From NCBI GenBank assembly GCA_947594835.1, contig CANQEH010000022.1, positions 1 to 42,328 on the forward strand: a stretch of 42,328 bases of DNA. The letters are read 5' to 3'. The DNA is from an uncultured Acetatifactor sp. (GTDB lineage Bacteria; Bacillota; Clostridia; Lachnospirales; Lachnospiraceae). Numbering within the stretch: the first letter of the stretch is position 1; each line of letters begins with the position of its first letter. Positions 8,201 through 16,527 of this stretch are shown one piece after another. Made by a program: the position numbers and the translations under genes. The notes beneath the pieces are model-generated. The model was not told where the DNA came from and ran no database searches. It saw only the letters and a program-made list of their open reading frames with translations.

Positions 8201-8434
8201 ATGACCAGGGAGCAGATAGAAACTGAATATGTGAAGCTGCGCGAAAAATACTGGGAAGAACGGGATAAGATTCAAGAAACCTACTGGAAGGAGCATCCAG
8301 ACGCATATCGGGGCGGACTGGATCATCCGAAGGAGCTGACTGTATTGCTGCGCCAATGTAACCGCGAATTTACCGACAAGGTGAATTTGCTAAGATCACT
8401 TCTGGATAATGAGAAGCGGGACGGTCAGGAGTAA
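8201..8434 (+). CDS. Small charged protein of unknown function
   Basis: The 77-residue ORF has a strong AGGAGG site ending about nine bases before ATG 8201. The product is highly charged and probably helical (EYVKLREKYWEERDKIQETY), with no cysteine pairs, membrane helix or signal peptide. It follows the MFS remnant by four bases, so both would be on one transcript, and a clean terminator closes the unit 18 bp later. I do not recognise the family. Confidence 0.6.
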   Translation: MTREQIETEYVKLREKYWEERDKIQETYWKEHPDAYRGGLDHPKELTVLLRQCNREFTDKVNLLRSLLDNEKRDGQE

Positions 8435-8452
8435 CTGAAGATAGGCAACATC

Positions 8453-8482
8453 AAAAAGACGCCTGGGAGCAGGCGTCTTTTT
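8453..8482 (+). terminator. Intrinsic terminator
   Basis: AAAAAGACGCCTG and CAGGCGTCTTTTT form a near-perfect stem with a four-base loop and a T-tract. It closes the short plus-strand unit 7903-8434. A-tracts on the other arm may let it work on the minus strand too, beyond the coiled-coil gene. Confidence 0.88.
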
Positions 8483-8584
8483 GTGTGCGATAATATCTGT
8501 CCAAGCCGCTTACGACATAAAAACTGTGCGGACGCCGCCTGGTATGGCCAGCATTCCCCTATGAATCATTGATTGAAAACTCCC

Positions 8585-9460
8585 TCAGATTTCCCGGTCG
8601 ATCATAGCGCCCTTGATATCCTCCGCCGTCAGCTGCAGCTGGGATATCAGATTTTGCACCTCCTGCCTGACGTCCGTCCTGGTCTGTTCCAGCTGAACCA
8701 TCTCCTCCACGGGAGTCTCCTCCAGGAGTTCTTCCATCTTCTCCTGCTTTTCTTCCCGCTTTCTTTGCAGTTCTTCTGTGGCTTCCCTCTTTTCCTGAAG
8801 CTTCTGGGCCTGTTCTTCCCGTTTTTCCTGTTCTTCCTCCTGACGCTCCACGGCGTCCTCCATGACCATGCCCACAATCTCGTCCTCTGCCTGCTCCAAC
8901 ACTTCTTCCGCCTGTTCTTTGGGCTTTACCATCAAGGGCTTTTTGAGGCGCATCAATGAGGTTTCCCGGATGGCGGCATTCTCCGCCCGCAGTTCATTCT
9001 GGTTTTTGGCCAGGATTTCCCGGTTGTGTCCGGCATAGTCCTCCAGTTCCCGCATCATGTTCTGGTATTCCTCGGGCTGTTCCCCGGGAGGCGTTTTGTC
9101 GGTAATCCCATAGGAGGCCTGCAGTTCCTGCTTCCTTTTCTCCACTTCCTCCAGGCTTTCCCTGGCTGCTTTTCCCTCCTCCAGAAGTTCGGCACGCCGC
9201 TCCCTGCGCTCCTCGACGTCCCGGTCGATGGCCCGGTCTCCCTCCCAGGCGTCCCGGATGATCTTCATGGCCTGCTGCCTTGCCTGCTCCTTGCGGTTTG
9301 CAATCCGCTCCCGCAGGGTCTGGTTTCCCTGCAGCGCCCCGGCATAGACCGTCTTTCGCACTTTCTTCTCCTCCCGGCCAGATTCCTCCCGGGCCCTTTC
9401 CAGCCCGGCACTCTCCCGCGTCTCCCCGGAGAAAACAGTGATATCCTTCCCAATCTTCAT
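8585..9460 (-). CDS. Coiled-coil protein of unknown function
   Basis: The 291-residue product is dominated by Glu, Arg, Gln and Lys in long heptad-like stretches: about residues 75-115, 130-165 and 200-265, the last very rich in EEQEKREEQ-type repeats. The N terminus (MKIGKDITVFSGETRESAG) is polar, and there is no signal peptide or membrane helix. GGGAGGAG seven bases upstream of the ATG is a good ribosome binding site. It stands alone between terminators at 8453 and 9514. It is probably a cytoplasmic structural or scaffold protein. I recognise no enzymatic motif. Confidence 0.7.
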   Translation of the reverse strand: MKIGKDITVFSGETRESAGLERAREESGREEKKVRKTVYAGALQGNQTLRERIANRKEQARQQAMKIIRDAWEGDRAIDRDVEERRERRAELLEEGKAARESLEEVEKRKQELQASYGITDKTPPGEQPEEYQNMMRELEDYAGHNREILAKNQNELRAENAAIRETSLMRLKKPLMVKPKEQAEEVLEQAEDEIVGMVMEDAVERQEEEQEKREEQAQKLQEKREATEELQRKREEKQEKMEELLEETPVEEMVQLEQTRTDVRQEVQNLISQLQLTAEDIKGAMIDREI

Positions 9461-9513
9461 AGCGGCTCCTCCCTGTGCGTTTTGTACGCCTTCCCTGGCT
9501 TTTCTACCCGGCT

Positions 9514-9551
9514 AAAAAGCCGATACCTCTGTGAAAGATATCGGCTTTTTT
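9514..9551. terminator. Intrinsic terminator after larC
   Basis: AAAAAGCCGATA and TATCGGCTTTTTT form a 12-bp stem closing a 13-nt loop, with U-tracts in both directions. It lies about 90 bp past the larC stop and marks the end of the nickel operon. Confidence 0.9.
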
Positions 9552-9638
9552 GTGGTTTTCCTTAATATTTTTTGAATAAGCAGACGGGCTTTGGGACTTT
9601 GCTTCTTTGAGTCTTCGCACCTTTGTTCCTTTGCCCTT

Positions 9639-11132
9639 TTACAGGCGTTTTCCCTCCTGATCGGCAGGAAAAAGCTCGTCCAGCTGCCGCCGCACCTGCT
9701 CCAGGCTGCTGCCCTGCTCCCTGGCAATGCGGGCCAGATCCTCATATTCAAATTTGCTGCGGCTTACGCTGAACCCGGAAGAGAGTTTGCGCCGCACCTG
9801 CCCGTAAGGCGTATCCAGGGTCTTTGTCTCCCGCGTCAGGACATACCGCTGCATCCGGCTTTCCCGCACGCCCAGGGTGGTGGTGTGGCCAAACAAAAGG
9901 GAGAGCATCCGCTCCCTGTCCTGCTCCCCGCACAGCACCCGGATCAGCGTGCCGGGGCGGGATTTTTTCATGCCCACGGGGACGGTGTAGACCTCCTTTG
10001 CCCCCGCCGCAAATAGCTGCTCCATGGCAAAGCCCACTTCCTCCGCCGTCATATCGTCCACGTTGCAGGACAGTTCCAGCACCACATCCGCCGTCTCCCC
10101 GCTCTCCCCCAGCATGGCCCGGACACAGTTTGCCCGGGGAAAATCCTTCTTCCCCATGCCGTAACCGACCGCTTCCGTCCGCATCAGGGGCATTTCCCCG
10201 AACTGGTCTGCAAAATACGCCAGAAGCGCCGCCCCGGTGGGCGTGCACAGCTCCCCCTGAACGCTTCCGCCGTACATCGGGATCCCCTGCAGGATCCGGG
10301 CTGTGGCGGGGGCGGGCACCGGCAGCATCCCATGGGCGCACTTCACATAGCCGCTCCCCACATGGACAGGGGACGCCACAACCCTCTGGGGGGCCAGCTC
10401 GTAAAACAAAAGGCACACCGCCACGATATCCGCGATGGCGTCCTTGGTGCCCACCTCATGGAAATGGATCTGGGACATCTCTGTGCCGTGGACGCTGGCC
10501 TCCGCCTCCGCCAGAATCCGATAGACCGCCCTGGCGTCCTCCCGCACCTTCCCCGGCAGGGCCAGGCCGTCCAGGATATGCTCGATCTGCGCCAGACTGC
10601 TGTGCTCATGGGTGTGTTGATGGCCAGATTCACTGCTATGTTCCTGGCCGTGTCCATAGCTGTGGCCGTATTCCGCGCCGTGCTCATGGCCGTGCTCATG
10701 ACTGTGGCCGTATTCCTGGCCGTGCCCGTGGCTATGGCCCTGTTCACTGCCGTGTTCCTCGCCGTGCTCATGGCTGCGGCCATATTCCGCACCGTGCTCA
10801 TGGCTGTGTCCCTGTTCACTGCCGTATTCCTCGCCGTGTTCCTGGCTGTGCCCCTGGCCGTACTCATAGCTGTGGCTGTGTTCCTGGCCGTCCTCCCCGG
10901 CATGGCCGGAGTGCATTTCCTCATCTTCCTCTGCGCCGTCTGCCTGCACGCGGATATGGGTTCCCGTGATGCCGCACTTGACGGCCCTCTCCCGCCGGGT
11001 CACGATCCCGGGCCCCAGGATCTGGTTCAGCTTTTCCAAAAATCCGTCCGGATCGGGCAGAAGCTCCAACAGCGCTCCCGTCAGCATATCCCCCGCCGCC
11101 CCCATGCCGCAGTCCAAATATAAGATCTTCAA
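9639..11132 (-). CDS. larC: Nickel-pincer cofactor nickel insertase LarC, with long His-rich insertion
   Basis: LarC performs the last step of nickel-pincer nucleotide synthesis, the CTP-dependent insertion of Ni into the dithio-ligand made by LarB and LarE. The 497-residue product is one continuous frame, whereas in Lactiplantibacillus it is split into LarC1 and LarC2 by a programmed frameshift. Conserved parts include MKILYLDCGMGAAGDM at the N terminus, SQIHFHEVGTKDAIADI and LSCNVDDMTAEEVGFAMEQL. Residues 74-178 are an insertion with 27 histidines in GHSHEHG-type units, probably a nickel store or chelator. The start codon is TTG at 11132 after AAAGGGG. It lies 72 bp after larB, and a terminator follows. 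Confidence 0.93.
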   Translation of the reverse strand: MKILYLDCGMGAAGDMLTGALLELLPDPDGFLEKLNQILGPGIVTRRERAVKCGITGTHIRVQADGAEEDEEMHSGHAGEDGQEHSHSYEYGQGHSQEHGEEYGSEQGHSHEHGAEYGRSHEHGEEHGSEQGHSHGHGQEYGHSHEHGHEHGAEYGHSYGHGQEHSSESGHQHTHEHSSLAQIEHILDGLALPGKVREDARAVYRILAEAEASVHGTEMSQIHFHEVGTKDAIADIVAVCLLFYELAPQRVVASPVHVGSGYVKCAHGMLPVPAPATARILQGIPMYGGSVQGELCTPTGAALLAYFADQFGEMPLMRTEAVGYGMGKKDFPRANCVRAMLGESGETADVVLELSCNVDDMTAEEVGFAMEQLFAAGAKEVYTVPVGMKKSRPGTLIRVLCGEQDRERMLSLLFGHTTTLGVRESRMQRYVLTRETKTLDTPYGQVRRKLSSGFSVSRSKFEYEDLARIAREQGSSLEQVRRQLDELFPADQEGKRL

Positions 11133-11204
11133 TGTTTCCCCTTTCCGCGCGTCTGCCGCCCGGGCCGCCTGTCCCGCCGCGCCCGCGCAGGCAGTCCAGA
11201 CCGC

Positions 11205-11957
11205 CTATCTTCGCTGCATATGGTTGATCCTGCTGGCCAGGTATCCGGCCCCGAATCCGTTGTCGATATTGACCACGGAGACGCCGCTGGCACAGGAATT
11301 TAACATGGACAAAAGCGCCGACAGGCCGTGGAACGAGGCCCCGTACCCAACGCTGGTGGGCACTGCAATCACAGGCGCATCCACCAGACCGCCGATGACG
11401 CTGGCCAGGGCTCCCTCCATCCCTGCGATGGCGATGACCACGCTGGCCTGGGTCAGTTCGTCCAGATGGGCCAGGGTTCTGTGCAGCCCCGCCACGCCCA
11501 CGTCGTAGAGTCTGAGCACCCGGTTCCCTAAAAACTCTGCCGTCAGCGCCGCTTCCTCCGCCACAGGCACGTCGCTGGTGCCGCCGGTAGCCACCACGAT
11601 GGTGCCCAGCCCGTCCGGCTCCGGGATCGTCCCCACGATGCCGATGCCCGCCTCCTGATGGTAAGCAAGAGGAAATACCTCTCCCACCGCCTGGGCCGCC
11701 TCCTTCCCCAGCCGGGTGATGAGGACGGCGTTCTGCCCGTTCTGGCCCATGGCTTCCAGAATGCCCAGGATCTGTCCCGGGGTCTTTCCCGCGCCGTAGA
11801 TGACCTCCGCCGCGCCCTGGCGCAGTTTCCGATGCAGATCCACCTTGGCATAGCCGATGTCAACAAAGGGCTTGGTCTTGAGCTGATGCAGGGCGTCTTC
11901 CACGGACAGCTCTCCCTGCCGCACCGCCTCCAGAATCTGTCTTTCCTGTCCTTCCAC
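11205..11957 (-). CDS. larB: Nickel-pincer cofactor biosynthesis protein LarB
   Basis: LarB carboxylates the pyridinium ring of nicotinic acid adenine dinucleotide and hydrolyses the phosphoanhydride, giving the precursor of the nickel-pincer cofactor used by lactate racemase-like (LarA) enzymes. The 250-residue product has the C-terminal PurE-like domain (ATGGTSDVPVAEEAALTAEF, IAGMEGALASVIGGLV, PTSVGYGASFHGLSALLSML) and the typical shorter N-terminal part. It starts 17 bp after the nikC-like gene, so it belongs to the transporter operon. LarE, the sulfur-insertion enzyme, and a LarA-type racemase are not in the window. Confidence 0.94.
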   Translation of the reverse strand: MEGQERQILEAVRQGELSVEDALHQLKTKPFVDIGYAKVDLHRKLRQGAAEVIYGAGKTPGQILGILEAMGQNGQNAVLITRLGKEAAQAVGEVFPLAYHQEAGIGIVGTIPEPDGLGTIVVATGGTSDVPVAEEAALTAEFLGNRVLRLYDVGVAGLHRTLAHLDELTQASVVIAIAGMEGALASVIGGLVDAPVIAVPTSVGYGASFHGLSALLSMLNSCASGVSVVNIDNGFGAGYLASRINHMQRR

Positions 11958-11974
11958 TGAACATACTCCTCTCT

Positions 11975-12859
11975 TTATCCCGGCAGGCCGCTGCTCCTGG
12001 GATTATTTTTCCTTCTCAGATAATTGCCGATATCGGTGATACAGAGGATGGTCACCGCCAAAAACGCCCCTGGCACAAGCACCGTCCACCAGGCGCCGGA
12101 GAGCAGGCCCTTTTCCGCAAGGGACAGCATACTGCCCCAGGAGATGGTTTCCAGGGGCAGGCCGATCCCCATAAAGCTTAGCGTGGACTCCATTGCCATG
12201 GCATTGCGGATATTCATGACCACCATAAACAGAATAGCTGGCATAAAATTCGGTGTCAAGTGTTTCCGCAGGATCCAAAAGAAACCGGCCCCCATGCACC
12301 GGGCCGCCAGGACAGCACCGTTCTGGCGCATCTGCCTTACCTCCGTGCGGATCACCTTTGCCATACCCGTCCAGCCCGTGGCGCCGATGGCCAGGGAAAG
12401 GGTGGCTGCGTTGGCCTTTCCCAGAATGGCCTGGAAAAAGACCGCAAGAAGCAGCCCCGGCACGCTGAGAAACAGCTCCGTAAAGCGCATCAGAAGACGA
12501 TCCAGCCACTTTGGGCCCAGCCCGCTTAACGTGCCCAGGAGCACCGCCGCCGCAGTGGACAGCGCCGTGGCCAGAAGGCCGATGCTTAAAGAAACCCTGC
12601 CGCCGGGCCAGATCATGGAAAAAAGATCCCGCCCCATGGCGTCCGTGCCAAACCAGGCGTCCCGCCCAGGGGGCAGGTTGGCCCGGTACAGATCCATATA
12701 CGGCGGGCCTTCCCAGAACCATCCGCCGAGGAAGCACCCCGCCAGAATCAGACCAAGCACGGCGGCGGAGCAAACGGGTTTCTTCTCTTTTGCCCGGCGT
12801 ATTGTCCTCTGTTGTTCCGGGGCGGGGAGGATGCCCACCTGCACAAACCTCTCATCCAA
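11975..12859 (-). CDS. nikC: Nickel/peptide ABC transporter permease, NikC/DppC type
   Basis: This is the second permease of a family-5 (peptide/nickel) ABC importer. The 294-residue product has an N-terminal helix, the GTDAMGRDLFSMIWPGGRVSL motif typical of DppC/NikC proteins, about six helices in all, and the coupling-loop region MAKVIRTEVRQMRQNGAVLAARCMGA. It overlaps the upstream permease gene by 8 bp and has an AGGTGACGGAG ribosome binding site inside it. Linkage to larB and larC points to nickel rather than peptides as substrate. No ATPase gene of the NikD/NikE type is present in the operon. Confidence 0.82.
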   Translation of the reverse strand: MDERFVQVGILPAPEQQRTIRRAKEKKPVCSAAVLGLILAGCFLGGWFWEGPPYMDLYRANLPPGRDAWFGTDAMGRDLFSMIWPGGRVSLSIGLLATALSTAAAVLLGTLSGLGPKWLDRLLMRFTELFLSVPGLLLAVFFQAILGKANAATLSLAIGATGWTGMAKVIRTEVRQMRQNGAVLAARCMGAGFFWILRKHLTPNFMPAILFMVVMNIRNAMAMESTLSFMGIGLPLETISWGSMLSLAEKGLLSGAWWTVLVPGAFLAVTILCITDIGNYLRRKNNPRSSGLPG

Positions 12860-13832
12860 ACTCCGTCACCTCCCCTGTGCGCCCCCCGTCCTCTGTGCCC
12901 AGCCGGGGATCGATCCGTCTGCAGATCCCCTGGGCCAGGAAATTGCAGGACATCAGAAAGGCCCCTGTGAGAAGGCAGACGGCCATCAGCAGGGGATAAT
13001 CCCGATACCGGGCGCTTTCATAAGCCAATGTTCCCAGGCCGGGATAAGAAAACACCGTCTCGATCACATAAGTGCCCCCCAGGAAATGGGGCGCAGAGAT
13101 GGCCATGAGGTTGATGTAGGAGGGAAGGATATTGGGCAGGCAGTGCCCAAAAAAGACCCGCCCCTTCCCCAGCCCCTTTGCCCTGGCAAGCAGCACATAC
13201 TCCGCCCGCACCTCCTCCAGCAGACGGTTGCGCACCAGATAGGCATAGTACCACAGGTGGCCGGACACCGACGCCGCCAGCGGAAGGACAAGATGCCTGA
13301 GCCGGTCAGACAGCCCCCCGTCTCCCCCTATGGAGTAAGCGCCGCTTGTGGGAAACCATTTCAGCCAGACGGAAAACACCAAAAGCAAGACGAGGGACAG
13401 CCAAAATTCCGGCAGACAGCCAAGGATCGTGCCCACCCTGCAGATCAGCCGATCCGGCAGGCGCTCCTCCTTCCAGGCGCAGAAAGCGCCCAGCCCCAGA
13501 GACAAAACAAAGATCAGCGCAAAGCTGCTAAGCCCTAAAAGCAGCGTATTCCCGATACGCCCGCCGATCACGCTTACCACATCCGTCTTGTATTTATAGG
13601 AAATGCCCAGGTCGCCGTGAAGCGCATTGCCCAGCCAGCGGGCATACTGGACGGGGAGGGGATCGTCCAGCCCCAGTTTTGCCTCCGCCCAGCTGCGCTC
13701 CTGCGGACTCATCTTCTCCGCCCGCTCCCCGTAATAAGACGTCAAAGGATCCCCGGGGGCAAGTCGAGCCACCAGAAAGACCGCCATGGAAAGCGCCCAC
13801 AGGCTGACAAAAAAATTCAGGCATTTTTTCAT
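12852..13832 (-). CDS. nikB: Nickel/peptide ABC transporter permease, NikB/DppB type
   Basis: This first permease is 326 residues from ATG 13832 (MKKCLNFFVSLWAL), which has GGGGG seven bases upstream; an upstream in-frame start at 13898 would add 22 unlikely residues. It shows the DppB-type N terminus VFLVARLAPGDPLTSYYG, a large extracytoplasmic loop (LGLDDPLPVQYARWLGNALHGDLGISY), and the coupling region RNRLLEEVRAEYVLLARAKGLGKGRVFFGHCLPN. It lies 44 bp after the binding-protein gene and overlaps the next permease. Confidence 0.82.
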   Translation of the reverse strand: MKKCLNFFVSLWALSMAVFLVARLAPGDPLTSYYGERAEKMSPQERSWAEAKLGLDDPLPVQYARWLGNALHGDLGISYKYKTDVVSVIGGRIGNTLLLGLSSFALIFVLSLGLGAFCAWKEERLPDRLICRVGTILGCLPEFWLSLVLLLVFSVWLKWFPTSGAYSIGGDGGLSDRLRHLVLPLAASVSGHLWYYAYLVRNRLLEEVRAEYVLLARAKGLGKGRVFFGHCLPNILPSYINLMAISAPHFLGGTYVIETVFSYPGLGTLAYESARYRDYPLLMAVCLLTGAFLMSCNFLAQGICRRIDPRLGTEDGGRTGEVTEFG

Positions 13833-13876
13833 GGCTGCACCCCCTTTCCTCCAAATGGTCTGCCATTTCCCCATCC

Positions 13877-15430
13877 CTACTGCCTGTTCATCTCCCACTG
13901 GGCCACGTTCCAGAAAATACCCACGCCGTGATGGCCCATGACGGTGTCGGGCGCAATGCCCTCCAGGCCGGAAACCGCCACATAATCCGCGTCCACATAG
14001 CAGAGGAACGCAAAGGCCGGATCCGCCGCAAGAGCCTCCTGGAACTGGTCGTAATATTGCGCCCTCCGGGCCGGATCGCCGGTCCTTCTGGCCTCCTGCA
14101 GCAGGCGGTCAACCTCCGGGTTGGAATAGCCGGAGTAATTGGCCCCCTTGTCCGTGCCAAACACCTTGTAGGTGTGGTCATCCGCGTCAAAGGGGCTGCC
14201 CCAGCCGATCAGGTATGCCATCTGGCCGCCCCAGTCCACCTGGGCGGGGACTTCCACGGTGCAGTGGATCCCAATCTGGCCGAGCTGCTGGGCCGCGGCC
14301 TGGGCCATGTCCAGGCGCACCTGATCCCCTGCCCCCACGCTGATCACGAAGCCCACTTCCTGCCCGTCCCGCTCGTAATAGCCACCGTCCCCCATGGTAC
14401 ATCCGGCCTCCTCCAAAAGCTGCCTGGCCTTCTCCGGGTTATAGGTGTAATGCTCCATCTCTTCGTTGTTGTAAACGTTTCTCTGCAGCGGGCCGTAGGC
14501 TGTAATGCCATGCCCTAAAAGCACAGCCTCCAGAATTGCCTGGCGGTCCAGACCGTAGCAGATGGCCGGGATCAGATCCCGGTTTTCCACCCAGTAGCTG
14601 TTCCGAAAATTAAACAGAATCCCCCGGTAGTCGGAGGTCTCCATGCGATAGACCCGGTAGCCCTCTTTCCCCTCAAACCGCTCCGCGTCCTTTGGAGTCA
14701 GCAGCGCCAGATCCAGTTCCCCCGCCTGCATCTGCAGGGCCTTTGCATTGTCGTCCGGCACGATCTTAAAGAGGATGCGGTCAATATTTGCCTCCCCTTT
14801 AAAATAATCCGGGTTTTTTACCAGGGTAATGGCCTGGCCTTCCGCCCAGTCCTCCAGCATATAGGGGCCGGTGCCCACCGGGTGCCTGAAAAACGCAGAG
14901 GTCTGCATATCCTCCCCTTCCAGCAGATGTCTGGGAAGGATGGGTATGGCCATGTAATCCAAAAAAGCCACATTGGGGGCCGAGAGCCGGAAAGAGACCG
15001 TATAGGGATCCTCCACCGTGATCTCCTGCACATCCTCATAGTTGGGCGCGTTTTCGGATCCGTTCTCCGGATCCATAATCGCTTCGATGGTAAACTTTAC
15101 ATCCTCCGCCGTAAAGGGCTCCCCGTCGTGCCAGGTCACATTTTCTTCCAGATAAAACGTATATGTGTCGGTGCTCTCATCAAAGTCCCAGTCTTTCGCC
15201 AGCCCTGATGTCACCTGGTTTTCGCCGTCATGGGCGGTCAGGCCGTTAAAAAGCAAAAGATTGATCTCGCCGTGCTCGTCCATAGCGGGGTTGATGCGGG
15301 TATAGTCCCCGCTGCCGTACACCAACGTTTCCTCTGCCGCCCCTTCCCTGACAGCGCCTTCCTCCTTCCCGCAGGCGCAAAGCGCCAGGGACAGTGCTAT
15401 CCCCAGGAAAAATGCCATGTTCTTTTTCAT
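13877..15430 (-). CDS. nikA: Nickel/peptide ABC transporter substrate-binding lipoprotein, NikA type
   Basis: This is a family-5 extracellular solute-binding protein. From ATG 15430 (MKKNMAFFLGIAL, preceded by AAAGGGAA) it is 517 residues with a lipoprotein signal and lipobox LCAC (Cys20). Family motifs include NGLTAHDGENQ, WHDGEPFTAEDVKFTIEAI, GTGPYMLEDW, QAGELDLAL and the C-terminal SGYSNPEVDRLLQEARRT. Several histidines (for example the GHHGVGIFW region at the C terminus) could coordinate nickel or a nickel chelate, but this cannot be settled from sequence. It opens the nikABC-larBC operon and is preceded by a structured leader and terminator. Confidence 0.85.
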   Translation of the reverse strand: MKKNMAFFLGIALSLALCACGKEEGAVREGAAEETLVYGSGDYTRINPAMDEHGEINLLLFNGLTAHDGENQVTSGLAKDWDFDESTDTYTFYLEENVTWHDGEPFTAEDVKFTIEAIMDPENGSENAPNYEDVQEITVEDPYTVSFRLSAPNVAFLDYMAIPILPRHLLEGEDMQTSAFFRHPVGTGPYMLEDWAEGQAITLVKNPDYFKGEANIDRILFKIVPDDNAKALQMQAGELDLALLTPKDAERFEGKEGYRVYRMETSDYRGILFNFRNSYWVENRDLIPAICYGLDRQAILEAVLLGHGITAYGPLQRNVYNNEEMEHYTYNPEKARQLLEEAGCTMGDGGYYERDGQEVGFVISVGAGDQVRLDMAQAAAQQLGQIGIHCTVEVPAQVDWGGQMAYLIGWGSPFDADDHTYKVFGTDKGANYSGYSNPEVDRLLQEARRTGDPARRAQYYDQFQEALAADPAFAFLCYVDADYVAVSGLEGIAPDTVMGHHGVGIFWNVAQWEMNRQ

Positions 15431-15496
15431 CGTATTCCCTTTCTTCACCGTTTCTTCCCAGCAAAGGGCTGCTCTGTTGGGCCCGCACTCTCCGCA

Positions 15497-15660
15497 CACA
15501 AAAAAGGCATCCTGCTTTTCTTCTGAAAAGCCATATGCCTTCTGCGCACAATTCATAAGCCTGTTCCCGTGTTTCCCGGAAACAGTGAAACGGTCTTTCT
15601 TCCAAAATATCTGATGAAGAGGCTTCTGCCCCTCTATACCCGCTTCCTGCGGGCTTATTC
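15497..15660 (-). promoter_or_regulatory. Structured 5' leader with intrinsic terminator (candidate riboswitch, class not recognised)
   Basis: Read on the minus strand, AATAAGCC (15652-15659) pairs with GGCTTATG (15554-15561) and encloses about 90 nt. Inside are hairpins CCCGC/GCGGG, AGAGG/CCTCT and either CCGT-GTTTC/GAAAC-ACGG or the alternative CTGTTTCC/GGGAACAG. Twelve nt after the closing stem begins a terminator: AAGGCAT, inner stem GCTTTTC/GAAAAGC, ATGCCTT and a T-run (15497-15541). The nikA start is 67 nt further on. Closed aptamer-like domain followed by a terminator is the layout of a transcriptional riboswitch. The motif does not match the NiCo, cobalamin or SAM consensus patterns I know. 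Confidence 0.6.
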
Positions 15661-15666
15661 TTGTCT

Positions 15667-15695
15667 ATTATATCGGATCGGGGGCGATTTGTAAA
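15667..15695 (-). promoter_or_regulatory. Promoter of the nikABC-larBC operon
   Basis: TTTACA (15690-15695) and a perfect TATAAT (15667-15672) are separated by 17 bp on the minus strand. Transcription would begin near 15660, at the first strand of the leader's closing stem. Confidence 0.85.
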
Positions 15696-15731
15696 GATGT
15701 CTGGGCGTCCATTTCTCCCGCCCGGCGCCTC

Positions 15732-16304
15732 TCAGTTTGCCGCGGGGCCTCCAAGGGCAAACGATAGAAACAGCACCAGGCAGAGGATGATCGGAAACAG
15801 CAATGCGGCAATTCCCACGATCCACGCGGCAGTATAACCCTGCTTCCTCCTGCGCCGGCGGATTCCAAATCCCACAAGCACCATCCCGGCTGCCAGGCAT
15901 AGAAATGGCATACATACAAAAAAGAACCCCTCCCATTGCATCAGGTCAATCAGAAATACCAGAAGCACCATGGCGGCGGCAGAGACAACGCCAATCACCA
16001 GATTCCTTCGCTCTATCTGGCGCTGATGGACGGCCAGGCAAATCACATTGTCCAGTGCCTCCGCCGTTTTCTCCGCAGAGATTTCGCCTTTGTGTTCTCT
16101 TTCAGACTGCATGATTTCTAATACGCTGACCCCCAGGGCATCCGCCAACGGCTTCACCGTGTTAATATCTGGAAATCCCAATCCCCTTTCCCATCTTGAA
16201 ACCGCTTTATCCGTCACCCCCAGCTTCCCTGCCAGCTCTGCCTGCGTCCATCCTTTCTCCCTTCTGACCGCGGCAATAAATTCCCCAAACCTTTTGCTGT
16301 CCAT
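15732..16304 (-). CDS. XRE-family transcriptional regulator with C-terminal membrane segments
   Basis: Residues 1-65 form a Cro/CI-type helix-turn-helix: FIAAVRREKGWTQAELAGKLGVTDKAVSRWERGLGFPDINTVKPLADALGVS. The rest holds three hydrophobic helices (about 101-121, 126-148 and 161-185) separated by a basic RRRRRK loop, which anchors the regulator in the membrane. Length is 190 residues. GAAGGAGGG precedes the ATG, and a TATAAT at 16333-16338 with TTGAAA 15 bp upstream is a possible promoter. Such proteins are common in Lachnospiraceae and often sense envelope stress or act with a neighbouring transporter. The direct target is unknown. It ends 37 bp before the nik promoter. Confidence 0.85.
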   Translation of the reverse strand: MDSKRFGEFIAAVRREKGWTQAELAGKLGVTDKAVSRWERGLGFPDINTVKPLADALGVSVLEIMQSEREHKGEISAEKTAEALDNVICLAVHQRQIERRNLVIGVVSAAAMVLLVFLIDLMQWEGFFFVCMPFLCLAAGMVLVGFGIRRRRRKQGYTAAWIVGIAALLFPIILCLVLFLSFALGGPAAN

Positions 16305-16527
16305 CGTTTTCTCCCTCCTTCTGCATAACCAGATTATAGGATACTTCCGAATTTTTCAACCGATGTATCGTAGAGTCCTCTGAAAGCCGCGTCAAAGCGC
16401 CTTTTGCTGATTTTATCATTCCAACAGACGCCCCCTTTCGGATATGATCTGTCCTGTCAAATTTACGATTGGTTGTTTCGATTTACATCCCGTCAGACTG
16501 GAATTGACCGGCGAAGCGAGAGATTTT

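Noticed and set aside
10332..11123. 263-residue plus-strand ORF rich in Ala, Val and Leu opposite larC
   Set aside because: It is the antisense shadow of the His-rich repeats; no ribosome binding site or independent support.
15431..15556. 42-residue N-terminal extension of the NikA frame with a CxxC pair
   Set aside because: It overlaps the terminator hairpin and would precede the lipoprotein signal peptide; ATG 15430 with its own ribosome binding site is the sensible start.
15497..15660. NiCo (czcD) riboswitch on the nik operon
   Set aside because: The leader has a multistem domain and terminator but lacks the purine-rich GGGAC and GCAGCCGGGC-type junction sequences of that class.
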